Positions 10,124 to 20,565 of a stretch of DNA of 64,000 nucleotides are shown one piece after another. Position numbers and translations under genes: made by a program. The stretch covers positions 4,227,001-4,291,000 of the forward strand of contig NZ_CP101417.1 of the NCBI RefSeq assembly GCF_024339125.1. Reading direction: 5' to 3'. The DNA is from Xanthomonas hortorum (GTDB lineage Bacteria; Pseudomonadota; Gammaproteobacteria; Xanthomonadales; Xanthomonadaceae). The first letter of the stretch is position 1, and every line of letters starts with the position of its first letter. The notes beneath the pieces were generated by a model. It saw only the letters and a program-made list of their open reading frames with translations, did not search any database and had not been told where the DNA came from.

Positions 10124-10858
10124 TTACACCGCAGACGGCGCCAACTCGCGTAGCTTGCCCTGATGCAGCTCCAGCACGCGATCCAGACGACGCGCCAGGC
10201 TGCGATCGTGCGTCACCAGGACCAGACTGGTGCGCTGGGCACGATTGAGTTCCAGCATCAGCTCGAACACGGTCTCCGCCGTCTTGTCGTCCAGGTTGCC
10301 GGTGGGCTCGTCGCCGAGCACGCAGCCCGGCTTGTTCACCAGCGCACGTGCCACGGCAGCACGCTGGCGCTCGCCGCCGGACAACTCGCTGGGCTTGTGC
10401 TCGATGCGATGCCCCAGCCCGACCGATTCCAGCAGTTGCAATGCCTGCGCCCTGGCCACCGACACCTCTTTGCCGGACAACAGCACCGGCATCATCACGT
10501 TTTCCAACGCGGTGAATTCCGGCAGCAGATGGTGGAACTGATACACGAAACCCAACGCCTGATTACGCAGCTTGCCGCGCTCGCCATCGGACAACGCCGA
10601 CATGCGCCGACCGGCCACATACACCTCGCCCGAGGTCGGAATATCCAGCCCGCCGAGCAGATGCAACAACGTGCTCTTGCCCGCGCCGGACGCCCCGACG
10701 ATCGCCACCGTTTCGCCGGTCGCCACCGACAGATCCAATCCATCGAACACCGGCGTGCGCATCTTGCCTTCGGCGTAGGTCTTGGCCAGACCCTCGGCGC
10801 GGATCACCGCCTCTGCTTGACCTGACTTTTGCACGGCCGATTCCCGGTTCTCATTCAT
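10124..10858 (-). CDS. lolD: Lipoprotein-releasing system ATP-binding protein
   Basis: ATPase of the Lol exporter that pulls outer-membrane lipoproteins out of the inner membrane and hands them to LolA. The 244 residues have Walker A G55-T63 (GASGAGKST), signature LSGGE at 159-163, and Walker B with [10 protein letters not shown] from 181, typical of the LolD/MacB subclass. The start is ATG 10858 (MNENRES), giving an 8-base overlap with the end of the upstream FtsX-type gene. It is probably the last gene of the long minus-strand run that begins with the sdh genes. Confidence 0.97.
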   Translation of the reverse strand: MNENRESAVQKSGQAEAVIRAEGLAKTYAEGKMRTPVFDGLDLSVATGETVAIVGASGAGKSTLLHLLGGLDIPTSGEVYVAGRRMSALSDGERGKLRNQALGFVYQFHHLLPEFTALENVMMPVLLSGKEVSVARAQALQLLESVGLGHRIEHKPSELSGGERQRAAVARALVNKPGCVLGDEPTGNLDDKTAETVFELMLELNRAQRTSLVLVTHDRSLARRLDRVLELHQGKLRELAPSAV

Positions 10859-12092
10859 AACGCAGCGCCTCCGCCGGCTGCGTACGCGAGGCGCGCCATG
10901 CCGGATACAAGGTCGCCAGAAAACTCATCACCAACGCCACCACGGTGATCACCACCACGTCCTGGGTCTGCATATCGGTCGGCAGGCCGGTGATGTAATA
11001 CACGTCTTCGGGCAGCAGCTTGACGCTGAAGATCGTCTCGATCACACCGAGGATGCGCTCAAGATTGAGCGTCAGCACGATGCCGCCGATCACCCCCATG
11101 ATCGTGCCCATGAAGCCGATCAGCGAGCCCTGCACCATGAACACCTGCATCACGCCCGCAGGCGACAGACCCAAGGTGCGCAGGATCGCGATATCGGCCT
11201 GTTTGTCGGTCACCAGCATCACCTGCGAAGACACCAGGTTGAACGCGCCCATCGCCACGATCAGCGACAGCAGGATGCCCATCACGGTTTTTTCCATCTT
11301 CAACGAGTGATAGAGATTGGCGTTCTCCTGGGTCCAGTCGCTGACCCGATATGGACCATGCAACTTGATCGCAAGATCGCGCGCCACCGTCCAGGCCTGA
11401 TCCATATCGTGCAGCCGCAGCCGCACGCCGGTGACACCATCCATGCGCAGCACGCGGGCCAGGTCCTGCATGTTGACCACCGCCAGACCGCGGTCGATCT
11501 CGTTGTAGCCGGCCTCGAAAATACCGCTGACGGTGAAGCGCTTGAGCCGCGGCATCGCGCCCAGCGGCGTGGCCTGGGTATCGCTGAGCAACACGACGAT
11601 GCTGTCGCCGACATCCACGCCCAGCCAGATTGCCAGTTCCTTGCCGATGACGATGTTGTAGGAGCCCGGGGTCAGGCTATCTACCGAACCCTGCTGCATC
11701 TTCTTGGCCAGTACCGAGACCTTGCCTTCTTCGGCAGGAATGATGCCGCGCACGATGGCCGGCTGCTTGCGCGGGCCCTGCAGCAACGACTCGGTTTCGA
11801 TGTAAGGTGCGGCACCGGCGATACGCGGATCGGCGGTGGCGACCTCGACCGCATGCTTCCAGTCGCGCATCGGCGCGCCGTCCGCACTGACCGTGGCATG
11901 CGCGGCCATCTGCAACAGGCGATCGCGGATTTCCTTCTGGAAACCGCTCATCACTGCCAGCGTAGTGATCAGCACCGTCACCCCCAGGGCAATGCCCAGG
12001 ATCGATGCCATCGAGATAAACGAGATGAAGCCATTGCGCCGTTTGGCACGCAGATAGCGCAAGCCGATGGCAACCGGGATAGGTTTGAACAT
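10851..12092 (-). CDS. lolC: Lipoprotein-releasing system transmembrane protein (LolC/LolF type)
   Basis: Permease of the Lol system, 413 residues. One membrane span at about residues 20-45, a large periplasmic MacB_PCD domain, then three C-terminal spans (about 265-290, 320-345, 370-395) with the FtsX signature, ending ...[18 protein letters not shown] as in LolC/LolE. The start is placed at ATG 12092 ([17 protein letters not shown]), which aligns with the E. coli LolC N-terminus. An ATG 9 codons upstream (12119) would overlap the previous gene and has no better ribosome site. Only one such permease lies next to lolD, so the complex may be the two-gene LolDF form working as a permease homodimer; a distant lolE cannot be excluded from this window. 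Confidence 0.94.
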   Translation of the reverse strand: MFKPIPVAIGLRYLRAKRRNGFISFISMASILGIALGVTVLITTLAVMSGFQKEIRDRLLQMAAHATVSADGAPMRDWKHAVEVATADPRIAGAAPYIETESLLQGPRKQPAIVRGIIPAEEGKVSVLAKKMQQGSVDSLTPGSYNIVIGKELAIWLGVDVGDSIVVLLSDTQATPLGAMPRLKRFTVSGIFEAGYNEIDRGLAVVNMQDLARVLRMDGVTGVRLRLHDMDQAWTVARDLAIKLHGPYRVSDWTQENANLYHSLKMEKTVMGILLSLIVAMGAFNLVSSQVMLVTDKQADIAILRTLGLSPAGVMQVFMVQGSLIGFMGTIMGVIGGIVLTLNLERILGVIETIFSVKLLPEDVYYITGLPTDMQTQDVVVITVVALVMSFLATLYPAWRASRTQPAEALRYE

Positions 12093-12097
12093 GCGGT

Positions 12098-13659
<1,562 letters not shown>

Positions 13660-13675
13660 AGCTGCTCTCGTTGGC

Positions 13676-13885
13676 TCAGGCGATGCGCGGTGCGAACGAC
13701 AGCCGCACCGTGCGCATGAAGGTAAAGACGATGGATCCCGCCACCGAAGCGGCGGTGCAGCGACCGGCGTATTGCCGGCCCTGCCCCTGCGTGATGAAAC
13801 GCCCCGACCGCTGCAAGCGATTGCCGCTGCGCCAGGACAACCCGGCGACTGGCCTCAATGCAGCGAGGGCGCGTTGCATGCGCAT
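13676..13885 (-). CDS. Possible small protein between sdhA and sdhB
   Basis: A 69-codon frame starting at ATG 13885, only 3 bases after the sdhA stop, and ending 16 bases before sdhB. The product would be Arg-rich with a modestly hydrophobic centre ([14 protein letters not shown]). It has no motif I recognise. Placement exactly filling the gap favours a real gene; composition and lack of a clear ribosome site argue against. It could equally be an untranslated spacer. Confidence 0.3.
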   Translation of the reverse strand: MRMQRALAALRPVAGLSWRSGNRLQRSGRFITQGQGRQYAGRCTAASVAGSIVFTFMRTVRLSFAPRIA

Positions 13886-13888
13886 CGA

Positions 13889-15679
13889 TCAGTAGACGCG
13901 CGGCTTCGGCGGGACGACATCCACGTCCTGACTCAGCGTGTACATGTGCACCGGGCGATATTCGAACTCGCACTTGCCCTTGTCGTCGACGGTGACCAGC
14001 GTGTGCTTCTGCCAGTTGACGTCGTCGCGGTCCGGGAAGTCTTCGTGCGAATGCGCGCCACGGCTTTCCTTGCGCTGCTCGGCCGAATTGATCGTCGCCA
14101 CCGCATTGAGCAGCAGGTTGTTCAACTCGTAGGTCTCGATCAGATCCGAGTTCCAGACCAGCGAGCGGTCGGAGACCTTGACGTCTTCGAAGGTGGCGAA
14201 GATCTCGGCCATCTTGTCCACGCCTTCCTTAAGCGTCTTGCTGGTGCGGAACACCGCAGCATCGGACTGCATGGTGCGCTGCATGTTGTCGCGGATCACC
14301 GAGGTCGGCGTGGAGCCGTTGGCGTAGCGCAACTTGTCCAGCAGGCCGAGCGCCTTGTCGCAGGCATCTGAAGGCAAGGTCTTGTGCGGCTGGTTGGGCT
14401 TGACCGTCTCGGCGCAGCGGTTTGCCACCGCACGGCCAAACACCACCAGATCCAGCAGCGAGTTGGAACCCAACCGGTTGGCACCGTGCACCGACACGCA
14501 GGCGGCTTCGCCGATCGCGTACAAGCCCGGCACCACCGCATCCGGGTCGTCGCCCTGCTTGCGCACGACTTCGCCGTAGAAATTGGTCGGAATGCCGCCC
14601 ATGTTGTAGTGCACGGTCGGCAGCACCGGGATCGGCTGCTTGGTCACGTCCACACCGGCAAAGATGTGCGCGCTTTCGGCAATACCGGGCAGTTTTTCGT
14701 TGATGACTTCCGGGCCGAGATGGGTCAGGTCGAGCAGGATGTGATCCTTGTGCTCGCCCACGCCGCGGCCCTCGCGGATCTCCACCGTCATCGAGCGCGA
14801 GACCACATCGCGCGATGCCAGATCCTTGTAATGCGGTGCGTAGCGCTCCATGAAGCGCTCGCCGTTGCTGTTGCGCAGAATGCCGCCTTCGCCGCGCACG
14901 CCCTCGGTGATCAGGCAGCCCGCACCGTAAATGCCGGTGGGATGGAACTGCACGAACTCCATGTCCTGCACCGGCAGGCCGGCACGCATCACCAAACCGC
15001 CGCCGTCACCGGTACAGGTGTGGGCGGAGGTGGCGCTGAAGTACGCACGGCCATAACCGCCGGTGGCCAGTACCACGCCGTGGGCGCGGAACAGATGCAA
15101 GGTGCCGTCGGCCATGTCCAGCGCAAGCACGCCGCGGCAGACGCCTTCTTCGTCGAAGATCAGGTCGAGCGCGAAGTACTCGATCATGAAACGCGCGTTA
15201 TGCGCCAGCGACTGCTGATACAGCGTGTGCAACATGGCGTGACCGGTACGGTCGGCCGCCGCGCAGGTGCGCTGGGCAGACGGGCCTTCGCCGTACTTGG
15301 TGGTCATGCCACCGAACGGGCGCTGATAGATCTTGCCCTCTTCGGTGCGCGAGAACGGCACGCCGTAGTGTTCGAGTTCGATGATGGCCGGGATCGCCTC
15401 GCGACACATGTACTCGATCGCGTCCTGGTCGCCCAGCCAATCGGAGCCCTTGATGGTGTCGTAGAAGTGGTAGCGCCAATCGTCTTCGCCCATGTTGCCG
15501 AGCGCGGCGGAAATACCGCCCTGCGCTGCCACAGTATGCGAACGGGTCGGGAAGACCTTGGTCAGGCAGACCGTCTGCAGGCCCTTCTGGGCCAGGCCGA
15601 ACGTGGCGCGCAGGCCGGCGCCGCCGGCGCCCACCACGACCATGTCGTACTTGTGTTCTGTAATCTTATAAGCGGACAT
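13889..15679 (-). CDS. sdhA: Succinate dehydrogenase flavoprotein subunit
   Basis: Oxidises succinate to fumarate in the TCA cycle and complex II, on the cytoplasmic face of the inner membrane. The 596 residues include the dinucleotide fold GAGGAG at 17-22, the FAD-linking His48 in [10 protein letters not shown], the active-site region [16 protein letters not shown] and, near the C-terminus, [15 protein letters not shown]. Length is usual (about 590). The start is ATG 15679. The order sdhC-sdhD-sdhA-sdhB is standard. Covalent flavinylation would be served by the sdhE gene downstream and perhaps by the DUF1674 gene upstream. Confidence 0.98.
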   Translation of the reverse strand: MSAYKITEHKYDMVVVGAGGAGLRATFGLAQKGLQTVCLTKVFPTRSHTVAAQGGISAALGNMGEDDWRYHFYDTIKGSDWLGDQDAIEYMCREAIPAIIELEHYGVPFSRTEEGKIYQRPFGGMTTKYGEGPSAQRTCAAADRTGHAMLHTLYQQSLAHNARFMIEYFALDLIFDEEGVCRGVLALDMADGTLHLFRAHGVVLATGGYGRAYFSATSAHTCTGDGGGLVMRAGLPVQDMEFVQFHPTGIYGAGCLITEGVRGEGGILRNSNGERFMERYAPHYKDLASRDVVSRSMTVEIREGRGVGEHKDHILLDLTHLGPEVINEKLPGIAESAHIFAGVDVTKQPIPVLPTVHYNMGGIPTNFYGEVVRKQGDDPDAVVPGLYAIGEAACVSVHGANRLGSNSLLDLVVFGRAVANRCAETVKPNQPHKTLPSDACDKALGLLDKLRYANGSTPTSVIRDNMQRTMQSDAAVFRTSKTLKEGVDKMAEIFATFEDVKVSDRSLVWNSDLIETYELNNLLLNAVATINSAEQRKESRGAHSHEDFPDRDDVNWQKHTLVTVDDKGKCEFEYRPVHMYTLSQDVDVVPPKPRVY

Positions 15680-15713
15680 CTAATCTGGATTCCTGTTCTG
15701 GGTGCCCGATGAC

Positions 15714-16100
15714 TCAGGCACCGCCCAGCGCGATGCGCGCCACTGCGAAAATGCTGACGATCGCACCGAGCGCGGCGACGAACTTGACCGTGGTCTGCAA
15801 CGCCAGCGCCAGCAACGAGTTGTGGATGTAGTCCTCGAGCACGACCTGCAGACCGATCTGCGCATGCCAGAACATCGCCACCAGGAAGCCGACCAGCAAG
15901 ATCGCGTTCCAGGGTTTGGACACGGCCGCAACAGCGGTCGGGTAGTCCGAACCGAGCAGGCTCAGCACGAAGACCAGGAACCAGATCGACAACACCACCA
16001 GCGCGGTGGCGGTCAGTCGCTGCAGAACGAAATGCTCGGTGCCGGTCTTGGCCGCGCCCAGACCACGCACATTTTTCAGCGGGGTGCGGTAACGGTTCAT
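15714..16100 (-). CDS. sdhD: Succinate dehydrogenase membrane anchor subunit
   Basis: A 128-residue membrane protein with three spans (about residues 32-52, 62-84, 100-122) that anchors SdhAB and helps bind quinone and haem b. His in FWHAQIGLQVVLEDYIH matches the haem/quinone region of this family. ATG 16100 overlaps the sdhC stop by 4 bases. sdhA begins 34 bases after its end. Confidence 0.94.
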   Translation of the reverse strand: MNRYRTPLKNVRGLGAAKTGTEHFVLQRLTATALVVLSIWFLVFVLSLLGSDYPTAVAAVSKPWNAILLVGFLVAMFWHAQIGLQVVLEDYIHNSLLALALQTTVKFVAALGAIVSIFAVARIALGGA

Positions 16101-16489
16101 GCGCCAGCTCCAATCAATACATAGGCCCAGATCGCAGCGGTGATCAGCAGGCTGACCACAACCGAGGCCCAGCCGCTACGCACGAAGGCGGGAATGCTGT
16201 AGCCATACCCGAAGTCCTGCACGATGTGGCGGATGCCGTTGGACAGATGGTAGGCAAATGCCCATGTCCAGCCGAACAGGAACAGCTGGCCATACCAGGC
16301 GCCAAGCTGTTGCGTGAGGCAGGTCCAGTGGTCCTGGCCGAGCATCAACACCAGCAAAGCGGCGGCAATCACCAGCGCTCCTCCTGACAGAATGATGCCG
16401 GTCGCTCGATGCAGGATCGAGGTGACCATTTGTATCTGCCAGCGGTACACCTGGAGATGCGGGGAAAGAGGACGTTCTCGGATCGCCAT
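16097..16489 (-). CDS. sdhC: Succinate dehydrogenase cytochrome b556 subunit
   Basis: A 130-residue membrane subunit. The N-terminal RPLSPHLQVYRWQIQMVTSILHRATG is the SdhC signature (SPHLxxY...S.xHRxTG), followed by three spans. The haem-ligand His is in AYHLSNGIRHIVQDFG. The start is ATG 16489. The DUF1674 gene ends 56 bases upstream on the same strand, so both could share a promoter. Confidence 0.96.
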   Translation of the reverse strand: MAIRERPLSPHLQVYRWQIQMVTSILHRATGIILSGGALVIAAALLVLMLGQDHWTCLTQQLGAWYGQLFLFGWTWAFAYHLSNGIRHIVQDFGYGYSIPAFVRSGWASVVVSLLITAAIWAYVLIGAGA

Positions 16490-16545
16490 TCGCTGGGCTC
16501 ATTATCTCGGCTGGGCGGCACTAGGCCGCTGTGGCTAAAAGCTGA

Positions 16546-16716
16546 TCAGAAATCGATGCAGCGTCCATTTTTTTCCCAGTCGCCGTAGCGCGTTGGCTCA
16601 GGGCCGTCGCGCCCACCAATCTCCTTGGGCAGTGGCTGCTTCTCGGGAACATGCTCCTGAGGAGAAGGCTGCGTCTCGGAATCCTGCGCTGGGGTGGGGG
16701 TTGGATGGCCTATCAT
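16546..16716 (-). CDS. DUF1674 protein, SdhAF4-like succinate dehydrogenase assembly factor
   Basis: A 56-residue protein: a Pro/Gln-rich, probably disordered N-terminus and a C-terminal motif KEIGGRDGPEPTRYGDWEKN followed by GRCIDF. This fits the conserved tail of DUF1674 (RYGDWE..G...DF), the domain of mitochondrial SDHAF4/Sdh8, which binds flavinylated SdhA and protects it before SdhB joins. Assignment is by motif and by position directly before sdhC; bacterial function is inferred. The start ATG 16716 is taken from the motif length; longer frames overlap ygfZ on the other strand. It is divergent from ygfZ by 39 bases. Confidence 0.85.
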   Translation of the reverse strand: MIGHPTPTPAQDSETQPSPQEHVPEKQPLPKEIGGRDGPEPTRYGDWEKNGRCIDF

Positions 16717-16755
16717 AGTGGTCTCACAACATTGCGATTTTAGTCCTCCCCTTCC

Positions 16756-17628
16756 ATGGCTGACAACCTGAATCTTATTCCACAGGGTTTTGGCTCCCTG
16801 CACGACATGCAATACGTCCGCTTGATCGGGACGGATGCAGTGGCGTTCGCGCATGCGCAATTTGCCAACGACGTACAGGCGCTGGTGGTTGGGCAGTGGC
16901 AGTGGAATGCGTGGTTGACTGCGAAGGGGCGCGTGATTGCCATCTTCGCACTGTTGCGTGAGGACGACACACACGTATTGATGCTGTTGCCCGACGGCAA
17001 CGCGGCCGAGATCGCCTTGCAACTGGGCCGTTTCGTGTTCCGGCGCAAGCTCAAGATCGTTGTTGCAGCGCTATCTGCCTACGGCGGATTCGAAGCAGCG
17101 CAACGCGCGCGGGGCGCACAGGCCGATATCGGAACGCAGCGTATCGAATTGGATATGGGCACGGCCGCCCTGCCCCGCACCTTGCTGTTGCACACCGACC
17201 AGGCATTGGCAGCGCCTATCGAAGTGCCAGGCGTGGATGCGCAGTGGCGCCGCGCCGATCTGCAACTGGGATTGGTCCGCCTGCCCGATGCACAACGCGA
17301 GCAGTGGACACCGCAACAGCTGGCACTGGATCGCCTGCACGCCTTCAGCGTGAAAAAAGGCTGTTATCCCGGCCAGGAAATCGTCGCGCGCACGCACTTT
17401 CTGGGCAAGGCCAAACGCGCTTTGCAGCTACTGGAAGTCGATGGCGCCATCGAGGCGGGCGATGCGGTCACGCTGGATGGCACAGCCATCGGCACGCTGG
17501 TGAGTGTTGCCGGCACTCTTGCGCTGGCGGTGCTGCCGCTGGAGCTGACATTGGACGCCACCACCGCACTGCAAGCAGGCGCGCACAGCGCACGCCCACT
17601 TGCCATGACACCCGGATTGGAGCGTTAA
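16756..17628 (+). CDS. ygfZ: YgfZ/GcvT-family iron-sulfur maintenance protein
   Basis: A 290-residue folate-binding protein of the YgfZ family, which supports activity of certain Fe-S enzymes in the cytoplasm. The diagnostic K201-GCYPGQE-208 is complete, including C203. The preceding LQLGLVRLP and DRLHAFSV blocks fit the GcvT-like fold. The start is ATG 16756. Neighbouring succinate dehydrogenase is a multi-cluster enzyme, so divergent transcription from the SdhAF4-like gene is functionally coherent. Its TAA stop shares the palindrome TTAA (17625-17628) with the stop of the convergent ABC ATPase gene. Confidence 0.93.
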   Translation: MADNLNLIPQGFGSLHDMQYVRLIGTDAVAFAHAQFANDVQALVVGQWQWNAWLTAKGRVIAIFALLREDDTHVLMLLPDGNAAEIALQLGRFVFRRKLKIVVAALSAYGGFEAAQRARGAQADIGTQRIELDMGTAALPRTLLLHTDQALAAPIEVPGVDAQWRRADLQLGLVRLPDAQREQWTPQQLALDRLHAFSVKKGCYPGQEIVARTHFLGKAKRALQLLEVDGAIEAGDAVTLDGTAIGTLVSVAGTLALAVLPLELTLDATTALQAGAHSARPLAMTPGLER

Positions 17629-18713
17629 GCCGGATCCAGCCGCTCGCCGGTGGCCGGGTCGAAGAAGTGCAGCGCCTCGCTGCGCAACGCCAGGCGCAGT
17701 GGCTCACCGACCGCCGGCAAAGCCTGCGGCGCGACGCGGATGACCAGCGGCTGACCGCCACGATCCAGGTTGAGGAAGATCTCGTTGCCGACCGGCTCGA
17801 TGACTTCCACCTTCGCCTCGAAGCCCAGCAGCGCATCGCTCGACGGCTGCAGATGCTCCGGGCGCACGCCGACGATCACCTCGCGATCGAACCAGCTGCG
17901 ATCCACCCGCGCCGCACCCAGTGGCACACGCCAGCCGTCGGCCATGACCAGATGCAGGCCGTCCTGCTCGTCCAGCCGCCCCTGCAGCATGTTCATTGCC
18001 GGGCTGCCGAGAAAGCCGGCCACGAACAGATTGGCCGGGCGGTCGTACAGCGCCATCGGGCTGTCGATCTGCTGGATCACGCCATCCTTGAGCACCACGA
18101 TGCGCTGGCCGAGCGTCATCGCCTCGACCTGGTCGTGGGTGACGTAGATCATGGTGGTGCCGAGCTTGCGGTGCAGCTGCGCAATCTCGGTACGCACGCT
18201 GTGGCGCAGCTTGGCATCCAGATTGGAGAGCGGCTCGTCGAGCAGGAACACCGACGATTCGCGCACCATCGCCCGGCCCAGCGCCACACGCTGCCGCTGG
18301 CCGCCGGACATCGCCTTGGGCAGCTTGTCGAGCATCGGAGTCAGGCCAAGCAGTTCGGCGGCGTTGTTGACGCGTTCGGCGATGACCTGCTTGGGATGGC
18401 CGCGCAGCTTGAGACCGAAGGACAGATTCTCGGCCACGGTCATGTGCGGATACAGCGCATAGCTCTGGAACACCATGGCGATGTCGCGGTCTTTTGGTGC
18501 CACATCATTGACCACGCGCTCGCCGATCTTCAGCCTGCCGGCACTGATGTCCTCGAGCCCGGCGATCATGCGCAGCAAGGTCGACTTGCCGCAGCCGGAT
18601 GGCCCCACCAGCACCATCAGCTCGCCATCGGCGACTTCGAAGCTCGCACCCTGCACCGCGACCTGGCCATTCTCGTAGACCTTGCGGACACCTTCCAACT
18701 GCACTTTCGCCAT
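17625..18713 (-). CDS. Sugar ABC transporter ATP-binding protein (MalK/UgpC type)
   Basis: The 362-residue ATPase subunit of a CUT1-type importer. Walker A G37-T45 (GPSGCGKST), the signature MSGGQRQRVALGRAM near 134, Walker B with LLDEPLSNLDAKLR, and a C-terminal TOBE/regulatory region (about 235-362, with EVIVGVRPEHL) as in MalK/UgpC. The start is ATG 18713 (MAKVQLEGVRKVYENG), the family start; 21 more codons are open upstream. No permease or binding-protein gene is adjacent, so it probably serves one or more transporters encoded elsewhere. It diverges from zwf, with a GalR/LacI-type operator between. Confidence 0.92.
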   Translation of the reverse strand: MAKVQLEGVRKVYENGQVAVQGASFEVADGELMVLVGPSGCGKSTLLRMIAGLEDISAGRLKIGERVVNDVAPKDRDIAMVFQSYALYPHMTVAENLSFGLKLRGHPKQVIAERVNNAAELLGLTPMLDKLPKAMSGGQRQRVALGRAMVRESSVFLLDEPLSNLDAKLRHSVRTEIAQLHRKLGTTMIYVTHDQVEAMTLGQRIVVLKDGVIQQIDSPMALYDRPANLFVAGFLGSPAMNMLQGRLDEQDGLHLVMADGWRVPLGAARVDRSWFDREVIVGVRPEHLQPSSDALLGFEAKVEVIEPVGNEIFLNLDRGGQPLVIRVAPQALPAVGEPLRLALRSEALHFFDPATGERLDPA

Positions 18714-19107
18714 CTTCGGCCTCAACGTAAGTTGTGCGCCCTGCCCTCGGCCCTCCCGACGGCGGTGACGCCACATGCGCTTTCAAGGAAATCTCCTGCA
18801 AGCGGATGCATTGGTTTATTCTGACATGTAATCGTTTTCACATGGCAACATCGATCTCGGGAGGGACCATGACGCCAGTTACCCACGCCGCTGTTTCAAG
18901 CGGTGCAGCCTACCGTGCGAGGCCAGGCATTTCGCCACGCATGTGCAGGTCTACCGCCGCAGCGCTAACCGCTGACGGCCACTTGCTGCAACAATCGGGG
19001 ATTGGGCGTGCGCGTCCATCCTCCGCTGCGCGCACGTCAGTGTCGCTCAGGAACAGACGTACCGACCGCCGGCTGTCCGGCGCCTTTCCGACAAGCTGCT
19101 GATAACG
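18714..19107. other. 394-bp divergent control region between the ABC ATPase and zwf
   Basis: No convincing gene. It contains the operator-like palindrome at 18826-18841 and the promoters of both flanking genes, which I cannot place confidently. A HexR-like site was looked for and not found by eye. Confidence 0.6.
18826..18841. promoter_or_regulatory. Candidate GalR/LacI-family operator
   Basis: ATGTAATCGTTTTCAC matches the GalR/LacI half-site pattern GTGNAANCGNTTNCAC at 11 of 12 fixed positions, with the central CG typical of LacI-family regulators. It lies 113 bases upstream of the ABC ATPase start and 267 bases upstream of zwf, so a sugar-responsive repressor could act on either. Which regulator binds is unknown. 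Confidence 0.5.
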
Positions 19108-20565
19108 ATGTCTCCAGAATCTGAAATTCGGTCCATGCACAACACCCTGATCCTGTTCGGCGCCACCGGCGATCTTGCCCAGCGCTATCTGTTTCCTTCC
19201 CTGTTGCGGTTGTTCGTCGACGGCTTGCTGCCGGAGGATTTCCGTATCCGTGCGCTGGCGTTGTCGCCGCACGACACCGAGGCCTTCCGCGAGGTGCTGC
19301 GGCCGCGTCTGACCCAGGCCTTGCCGATCGCCACGCCCGAACAGATCGAAACGCTGCTGCAGCGGGTCGACTACCGCTCGGTGGATCTGCGCGATGCCGA
19401 ATCGGTGGCCAACGCCGTGCGCGAGCTGTCCAGCCGCCAGTGCGTGAGCTACCTGGCGATTCCGCCGGGCCTGTACATCAGCACCTGTCAGGGTCTGGCC
19501 CTGGGTGGTGCGCTGGCAGCCCCGCATCGATTGATGCTGGAAAAGCCGATCGGCCACGATTCGGATAGCGCGCTCGAGATTTTGCAGTCGATCGGCGCGC
19601 TGATCGACGAAGACCGCGTGTTCCGCCTCGACCATTACCTGGGCAAGGCGGCGGTACAGAACCTGATCGCGCTGCGCTTCGGCAATACGCTGCTGGAGGC
19701 GGTGTGGAACCGCACCTACATCGAGTCGGTGCAGATCCTGGTGGCCGAAAGCGAAGGTGTGGACGGGCGCGATGCCTATTACGCCCGCTCCGGTGCGCTG
19801 CGCGACATGGTGCAGAGTCACATCCTGCAGCTGCTGTGTCTGGTGGCGATGGAGCCGCCGGCCTCGCTGGAAGCCGACCGCATCCGCGACGAGAAGGTCA
19901 AGGTACTGCGCGCCCTGCGCCCGATGACCGCCGAACACGCCGCCCATGACAGCGTACGCGGCCGCTACACCGCCGGCAGCATCAACGGCCAGCCGGCGCA
20001 GGCCTATCACCCGCCGGAAGGCAGCGATGTGGAGACCTTCGTTGCGGTGACCGCGCATATCGACAACTGGCGTTGGGCCGGCGTGCCGTTCCACCTGTGC
20101 ACCGGCAAGCGCCTGGCCGAGCGCTCCACCCGCATCGTGGTCACGCTCAAGCCGGTGACGCATTGGTTGTTCGAGCGCCCGGACCGTCAGAACGCGGTGC
20201 CCAACCGTCTGACCTTCCAGCTGCAGCCGCAGGAAAACATCGAGCTCGGCCTGATGAGCAGCCTCGCCGGCCCGGAATGGGGCGCGATCGAACTGCAGCC
20301 GCTGGAACTGGAATTGTCGGTCCCCACCGGCCTGCACCGCCGCATCGCGTACGAGCGCCTGTTCGTGGATGCCTTCAACGGCAACCCGGCGCTGTTCGTG
20401 CGCGACGATGAGGTCAAGGCCGCCTGGTCGTGGATCGACAGCGTCAGCGATGCCTGGAAAGACGCGCAGTTGCCGCTTCAGACCTACCCGGCCGGCAGTT
20501 GGGGACCAGATAGCGCTGCGCCCTTCCTGCCCCCGGCCACCGACGCACAGGGACACACCGCATGA
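19108..20565 (+). CDS. zwf: Glucose-6-phosphate 1-dehydrogenase
   Basis: Oxidises glucose-6-phosphate to 6-phosphogluconolactone with NAD(P)+, the entry step to the Entner-Doudoroff and pentose phosphate routes. It has 485 residues. The cofactor loop GATGDLAQRYLFP begins at G18; most family members have GDLxxRK, and here the Lys position is Tyr, as in the Zymomonas enzyme (Met there, and also 485 residues). The active-site RLDHYLGK has D175/H176. ATG 19108 is used; an ATG at 19135 (MHNTLILFG) is an equally good start, since neither has a strong ribosome site. Its end overlaps glk (ATGA). Confidence 0.95.
   Translation: MSPESEIRSMHNTLILFGATGDLAQRYLFPSLLRLFVDGLLPEDFRIRALALSPHDTEAFREVLRPRLTQALPIATPEQIETLLQRVDYRSVDLRDAESVANAVRELSSRQCVSYLAIPPGLYISTCQGLALGGALAAPHRLMLEKPIGHDSDSALEILQSIGALIDEDRVFRLDHYLGKAAVQNLIALRFGNTLLEAVWNRTYIESVQILVAESEGVDGRDAYYARSGALRDMVQSHILQLLCLVAMEPPASLEADRIRDEKVKVLRALRPMTAEHAAHDSVRGRYTAGSINGQPAQAYHPPEGSDVETFVAVTAHIDNWRWAGVPFHLCTGKRLAERSTRIVVTLKPVTHWLFERPDRQNAVPNRLTFQLQPQENIELGLMSSLAGPEWGAIELQPLELELSVPTGLHRRIAYERLFVDAFNGNPALFVRDDEVKAAWSWIDSVSDAWKDAQLPLQTYPAGSWGPDSAAPFLPPATDAQGHTA

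Noticed and set aside
14384..15712. 442-codon plus-strand frame opposite sdhA
   Set aside because: Antisense shadow of sdhA; no ribosome site or family motif.
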